NCBI GenBank assembly: GCA_032718565.1
Contig: JAVGVS010000021.1
Span: 4,182,047-4,246,046 of the forward strand
Reading direction: 5' to 3'
DNA length: 64,000 bases
Source: Distichodus sexfasciatus
Lineage: Eukaryota; Chordata; Actinopteri; Characiformes; Distichodontidae
Made by a program: the position numbers and the translations under genes. Below, piece after piece: positions 59,201 through 64,000 of the stretch. The notes below the pieces were generated by a model that saw only the letters and a list, made by a program, of their open reading frames with translations, was not told where the DNA came from and searched no databases. Each line of letters begins with the position of its first letter. Position 1 is the stretch's first letter.

Positions 59201-60470
59201 TAATAATCGTCAACCCCACAGTACGCACCATGGGCATGGGAAGCAAAATAAATGTGGGTGGGTCCTCCCCCCCAAAAAATTACTGGAGTATATGCCATTT
59301 TCTGTAGTATGGTGCCTTTTATTGCCTCTATCCAGTAACCTGACAACACTACAAAAGACGGTTATTATAACGCGTTTCTAGTGGCGTAAGCAGTAAAGCG
59401 AAAAGCTAGTGTTTTTTGACGCAAACGACCCAAGTTCGTGTCCGCCTGTTGCCGAAATCAGTCTTTTGCTTTTTCACATCTCATTTTACATCGGAAAGGC
59501 ATTTGTTTTCAATAAAAATAAAAATGAAGAAAATAATCTAAAAGTTTGAATAAAGTATTGAGTAGGCTTAGGTGTATCTGAGCAGCAGATACGCTTAGTG
59601 TGGTTTTTAAACTTTTAAACTCTCTCTGTGTGTGAGTGTGTTTGTGTGTGTGTGAAAACAGCATACATAAACTTGATAAGCAATTTGAGAACATGTAAAT
59701 ATTACATGTAAATGTTGTAAATATTTTTAGTGCATCAAAATTGTGCACATTATGATACGAGCAGACAGATTAAGATATCCAGCACAAATTATTGCAAAAA
59801 AAGTCACCAAAATTCAGTATTTAAATCTCATAATGAAATACAAAATAAGTATGAAAATACAATACATTCTTTTTTAAAAAAGAACCCCCCTTGCACTAGG
59901 CTGGCTACGGGCCTGATGAAGACAGGTGAAATAATTTTTATTAGTGCACAGATATATCAAAGGTTAAGCATGAGGTCAAATGTAAAACCTAATTCACTTA
60001 ATTTATGTAGACAGGTGCTTGACAAATATGCTGTTTATGTTCAGAGTAAAATCTGACTGTTCAGAGACGAGAGCCTTGGTGCTTCTGTTACCTGCACATA
60101 GGGCACAATAATGAAGAAATCTGTATATGGAAAGAAAACACATCCATGAGAGCGCACACTCAGACAGAGCTAATGTGTTGAACTGAACTGAACAGATTTG
60201 GCTCTCATTGCTGGCAAATGTTTATGTTCTTGCTGCAGAGGAAACTGGAGAACTTGGCTGTTAACATGGCCTCGGTCTCGTGATGATGTGTAAGTTTACT
60301 GGAGCTAGCAGGTTGTAAATCAACTCTCACCTCCCCCTCTCTCTCTCTGTCCTCTGTGCCTCTCTCTCCTCTTAGGACCTGGTATTGACGTTCCTGCCCC
60401 TGACATGAGCACTGGCGAGAGAGAGATGTCCTGGATTGCTGATACTTATGCTAACACTATTGCCCATACT
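52857..60470 (+). CDS. glud1: Glutamate dehydrogenase 1, mitochondrial (5' part, exons 1-5)
   Basis: Five exons join in frame into 231 codons; the remaining exons are beyond the window (human protein 558 residues). Exons: 52857-53253, 56666-56746, 56901-56956, 57914-57977, 60376-60470. The N-terminus MYRCFGELLARGAA is an Arg/Ala-rich mitochondrial presequence, ending near VRHYSDAAEKEDDPNFFKMV. Conserved parts include [75 protein letters not shown] with the catalytic lysine (Lys167 here, bovine mature Lys126) and GPGIDVPAPDMSTGEREM with the catalytic aspartate (Asp209, bovine Asp168). It interconverts glutamate and 2-oxoglutarate plus ammonia in the matrix using NAD(P). The start matches the family MYR N-terminus. 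Confidence 0.96.
53254..56665 (+). other. glud1: glud1 intron 1
   Basis: AT-rich. Includes, at about 53493-53720, a diverged copy of sequence that also lies upstream of the promoter. No exon recognised. Confidence 0.6.
56666..56746 (+). CDS. glud1: glud1 exon 2
   Basis: Acceptor AACAG, donor G|GTAAGC. Encodes IRYSPDVSVDEVKALASLMT then YKCAVV. Confidence 0.95.
56901..56956 (+). CDS. glud1: glud1 exon 3: catalytic lysine
   Basis: Acceptor CCCCAG, donor TCT|GTAAGT. Encodes [19 protein letters not shown], the substrate-binding lysine motif. Confidence 0.95.
56957..57913 (+). other. glud1: glud1 intron 3
   Basis: GTAAGT to TTTAG. A 116-codon open frame at 57461-57811 has no recognised homology. 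Nothing else seen. Confidence 0.55.
57914..57977 (+). CDS. glud1: glud1 exon 4
   Basis: Acceptor TTTAG, donor G|GTGAGA. Encodes DNELEKITRRFTIELAKKGF plus I. Confidence 0.95.
57978..60375 (+). other. glud1: glud1 intron 4
   Basis: GTGAGA to CTTAG. Contains a 784-bp DNA transposon (59132-59915). The rest is unremarkable AT-rich sequence. Confidence 0.6.
59132..59915. mobile_element. DNA transposon with CAGGCCCGTAGCC termini
   Basis: 784 bp. The left end CAGGCCCGTAGCCGGC and right end GCTGGCTACGGGCCTG form imperfect inverted repeats. A 5-bp direct repeat ATGAA flanks it (59127-59131 and 59916-59920). Superfamily not settled; the CAG start hints at hAT. No transposase seen. Confidence 0.7.
60376..60470 (+). 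CDS. glud1: glud1 exon 5: catalytic aspartate
   Basis: Acceptor TCTTAG, donor ACT|GTAAGT. Encodes GPGIDVPAPDMSTGEREMSW, then IADTYANTIAHT (human ends TIGHY). The donor is immediately followed by a transposon whose target duplication includes the splice site. Confidence 0.93.
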
Positions 60471-60476
60471 GTAAGT

Positions 60477-61232
60477 CAGCGGTCCCCAACCTTTTTTGTA
60501 CCAGGGACCAGTTTCATGCATGAAAATTTTTCCGCAGACCGTAACAAAAACCTTGGGGACATTTGCTACCTTTTTCACCACAGCCTCTCCAAAAAGTTCA
60601 CTGCAAATGTCCTTAGTAGCAGGCAGAATCAGTTCTTCCCCGATAGTAAAGGGCGTCTTAGCTTCAGCAATGCGGTCCGCAACTAAGAATGATGCTTTCA
60701 GCGCAGAGATTTTTACTTTTAAAAAATTCCAAGGGCTTGTCTTTTAACGCAAGGTGTTTTGTCTCAACGTGGCCAAGCAGTTTTGAGGGTTTCATGGCTT
60801 CATTAGCTAGTCACCGCAAATTATGCATAGCGCGTGTGGAGCTTGTGTATCACCTGTTGGGATGAACCCGTAACTTAGGTAGGAATCTTGGTATTTTCTT
60901 TTAAATGAAGCTTTCGTTTTGCTGGCATTCTGTGACCCTTCTGCTGTCCCATCGTTTGCTCGTTCCTTCCCGAAAAAAGGTCTCCAGTGAATTTTGTTTT
61001 TGGCTGATTTTTTTCAGTGGTTAGCTTGTGTCACACTGTTGCATGAAATGGCATGCCAGATTCAAGTGCGGTAGTGAGGGGAGGGGCGGAAACGTTTTTC
61101 AAAATAAGACCTGGAAGACTAATTAAAGAACAATAACTATACATTTTAACCACAAAATTTTTTCTTTGCGGCCCGGTACCAAATGATTCACGGACCGGCA
61201 CTGGTCCATGGACCGAGGGTTGGGGACCCCTG
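60477..61232 (-). mobile_element. hAT-family element with transposase relic
   Basis: 756 bp. Terminal inverted repeats CAGCGGTCCCCAACC (60477-60491) and GGTTGGGGACCCCTG (61218-61232) differ at one position. The flanking 8-bp duplication CTGTAAGT is at 60469-60476 and 61233-61240; 8 bp is the hAT length. On the minus strand, fragments such as KPLEFFKSK and ADRIAEAKTPFTIGEELILP resemble the BED-finger hAT transposases related to ZBED5/SCAND3. They are in different frames, so the element is non-autonomous. Confidence 0.85.
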
Positions 61233-62287
61233 CTGTAAGTGACTGTGTTGGTGTCTATTCACATAATGCCGCCTTTAGCATTGCTCCTGAAAAACCTTTT
61301 TCCTGTTTTATTTGGTCTTGTGGTGTTAAAACACTTATTGGACTTAGTCACCCACTTCATAGATTGTAAAATGAGTTGAAGAGTTCACTAAACAGATAGC
61401 TTTTTGTTAAGAATGTTTATGCAACAAGCCCTACAAACACTGAAGTCACTAGAGATTAGTGATTCTGATAAATGTTTGTGCGTGAGGATAAAAGCTCTTT
61501 TATCTCAGCATGGCTTATGCAGCTACAACTATTTGCTGTTCTCTGATAACACTCTGTACCAGTACGTGTTTTGTAGAGTCAGTCAAATAGATTTTTGCTA
61601 AATAAATACCATTCAGCCTTTTTAAAGTTAGTTTTCTAATGTAAAACTTTTGTTTTTTACTTATAAAATATAGCAGTAAGGGTCTCTAGCTTCAGACTTG
61701 TTTTAGAGCTTCTAAAAATTGCTTTCTGTAGCGGTTTATCTTCCACTGCAGAAGTGCCTGCTTTCAGGCTCTGTGCTTTTTCTAGTAGATTTGTTTAGCC
61801 TGTTGCCATGACAACATAGGACATTTCCTCCCCACCCCCATTTTTTCTTTCATTGCGCTGTTTTTCATTCCAAGCTCCACCAGCATGTGAAAGATGACTT
61901 GCATGTCTCTGTTAGAATTACAATGACTGACCTTATTAATACTAACACCAGACTAAAATACGGTCACACTGAGACAGTGCTCGGGGAAAAGAGTGAGTCA
62001 AAGAAGAGCAGTGGCTGCCTCAGTGGATGAACAATATGTACCCAGCAGTAGAGAGCTGTCCGCAGTGCTTTATGTAATCTCCTCAACACGGCAATGCTGC
62101 GTCCTCAATATGAGGTCCTCAATAGGAGACATGTCCTTTGTCTTGTCTTGTTGCGGAAATACTTACTTCAGTGATGTTTCAGGGTGTTGCCCTTGATCAG
62201 CTGACTTACAGTGGACCATAAATCACACTTTATACCCAACAAAACCCGTCCTCTAACCTAGGAGGGATTCCCAAAGACCACTGATTT

Positions 62288-62463
62288 AAATGAGTCAGTC
62301 ATGACCAACACGCCACACCACAACACAGCATACAACAAAATGTGACCTCTGCGTTTGACCCATCCGTAAAGAAGCAGTAGGCAGCTGACGTGCAGCGCAC
62401 GGGCAGCAGTGCTTGGTGATGGTTTACCGGTCCGGGACATGAACCAGTGACCTTCCGATTACG
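62288..62463 (-). mobile_element. tRNA-derived SINE fragment (family A)
   Basis: Contains AATGTGACCTCTGCGTTTGA and GCAGCAGTGCTTGG, matching the other two copies. The tRNA head and box B are decayed. Confidence 0.65.
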
Positions 62464-63276
62464 ATATGATATCTTGATCCAAGTTCTCCACCATTATTAT
62501 CATTTTCCCAGCTATCTTTCAATTATTAGATCATTTTCTGTTAGTTCACCAGTCTCTCGTTTCCATTGTAAATTCCATACCATGACATTATAATCAGTTT
62601 GGACAAATTTATTAAAGAAAAGTGTTCCACTTCTTCCACCTTAAGAGTTCATCTAAGAAAGAAAAAAACAAGACCTCCACACCTTTTATCCCATACACCC
62701 ACAGATGTAGTGTCAGAGGAGGAGAGAGACATTGTACGTTCATTCTGTGGTTAGAGTCCAATTTCCTAATCTACCCTCCCATTTTTTTTGTCTCCCTTTA
62801 TAAAAGCCACAGGGTTATCGCTCTCTGTAGTGAAGAGCCATCCAACCCATTCATAGCTCTCAAAGAACTGATTACGAAGAGATTAGAGATGTGGGCAGAA
62901 GAAGACTGCCTGCTGGGTGTTTAAATGAGGATGGCTGCCTTTTATCCCTTTATTTGAAATGGCATTTAGACTCAGCAGCGCTCTCCCACAGGTGAACAGT
63001 AAATGATGATTTTATTCAATAGCCTTTTGAGTGTGTTGGGGTTCATACAGGTTTGACTCGGACCCTTCTGTGTAATATGATTTGCCCATCAAGGAATAAA
63101 CATCAGTATGTGTCTTTTAAGTGGGTAAAGAAAGTGAGGAATCAATACACTAATGTCTGTTTTCCTGTTAGTTATTTTTTCATTAGCTTTTTATGAAAAA
63201 AATTACAGAAATGCTCATTTGTTGCATGCAAAATAAGATATCAACTAATGTTTAATAATTAGCTATTTTATTTTTG

Positions 63277-63320
63277 TAGGCATTTATCAAATGCTCTTAT
63301 CCAGAGCATCTGACATTATC
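63277..63320 (-). mobile_element. SINE/LINE tail fragment
   Basis: The minus strand carries GCTCTGGATAAGAGCATTTG, the conserved tail of fish SINE family B. Confidence 0.5.
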
Positions 63321-64000
63321 GTATTTACAATATCACCCCCTCACGAGATTCATACCCCCTATATTATAGTCACCAACACAGTATCTCAGTTACTCATACC
63401 CCTGTATCACTACCATCATTTGCCCTGGCCACCAGGGTTCACTAAGGTGGTATAGTTGGTTTGATGTGAGCTTGACCTTCCCTGGTGTAACCTGTGTCCT
63501 CTTCGGCCCCCCTGCTGCAGTGAGTTTGCTGTGAGTACGTGTCCTTTCCTCTCATCTCTCCACCTCGCCTCAATATGCCCCCACAAATTAGACCCACTAC
63601 GTGACCTTAGCCACACTTGGAATGCTTTTGTCCACAGTGAGGCGTCCCTTCCGTTCAGCATTCCACAGTTATGGATGTTGTGGTCCAGTCTGCTCAAACA
63701 GCGTCCTTGTCTTCTCCTGGAATTAGCCCCCTTTGTGGTGAATCTATTTAGAGAGTTGAGCAAGGGATAGAGAGGTGGACAGCATGGATTCTGGGTACAG
63801 CTAAAATGTCTCATGTTCCACCTGTATTTCAGTCCTGTGTGTAAAAAAAAATGGCATGTGCGTATACCTCAAAAACAGGACTTAATCATGTGCGTCTATA
63901 ACACTGCATGACTGCATGTAGATGTTTTTGCTTTTACAATATTGATTTTATTTATAGCAAACTTACATTCAACAGGAAGTGATCGGTTTTCAAAGTCATC

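Larger units (their letters stand above)
60471..64000 (+). other. glud1: glud1 intron 5 (partial)
   Basis: Begins with a hAT-like element (60477-61232). It also holds a SINE fragment (62288-62463, minus) and a SINE/LINE tail fragment (63277-63320, minus). The next glud1 exon (DINAHACVTGKP) was not found before the window end. Confidence 0.6.

Noticed and set aside
63416..63814. A 132-codon open frame on the - strand in glud1 intron 5
   Set aside because: Basic, low-information translation with an opposite-strand open frame in the same place; no recognised family.

Overview
The window is vertebrate nuclear DNA, almost certainly from a ray-finned (teleost) fish. Coding exons are short and separated by AT-rich introns with GT-AG borders. 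The three genes are animal genes with fish-like divergence from the human proteins. The spacers carry fish-type repeats: tRNA-derived SINEs, LINE 3' tails, hAT-like elements and many microsatellites. There are no bacterial operons, CRISPR arrays or phage features.

Three protein-coding genes lie in order, all on the + strand. (1) The 3' part of prkce (novel protein kinase C epsilon), 5965-16968, with a 3' UTR to about 19030. The window holds the catalytic-domain exons only; the C2, C1 and N-lobe exons lie upstream of position 1. (2) A complete epas1 (HIF-2 alpha), 16 coding exons from 21087 to 40598, 818 codons plus stop, with a CpG-rich promoter, a 5' UTR carrying an iron-responsive element, and a long 3' UTR. 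(3) The 5' part of glud1 (mitochondrial glutamate dehydrogenase), five exons from 52857 to 60470; the rest lies beyond 64000. PRKCE next to EPAS1 is also the human chromosome 2p21 order, which supports the EPAS1 rather than HIF1A identity. The a/b fish paralogue cannot be assigned from this window alone.

Layout: 1-5964 prkce intron; 5965-16968 prkce exons with one 8.5 kb intron; 16969-19031 prkce 3' UTR; 19032-20600 intergenic; 20690-21086 epas1 promoter and 5' UTR; 21087-40598 epas1; 40599 to about 42960 epas1 3' UTR; about 43000-52590 intergenic with SINE, LINE and long microsatellites; 52590-52856 glud1 promoter and 5' UTR; 52857-64000 glud1 exons 1-5 and introns, the introns rich in DNA transposons.

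epas1 keeps every oxygen-sensing element of the family: both LxxLAP prolyl-hydroxylation motifs (Pro403, Pro521) and the C-terminal asparagine (Asn795). Its 5' UTR has a HIF-2 type IRE hairpin, so iron and oxygen control are both visible in the sequence. The most notable observations are: a hAT element whose 8-bp target duplication lies exactly across the glud1 exon 5 splice donor; a prkce kinase exon with clustered frameshifts between otherwise clean exons; an epas1 5' UTR with two abutting uORFs, the second overlapping the main start; a SINE that supplies the 3' end of epas1 intron 10; a GC-AG epas1 intron; and diverged repeats on both sides of glud1 exon 1 that suggest an old duplication of its promoter. 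I found no wholly new gene system.
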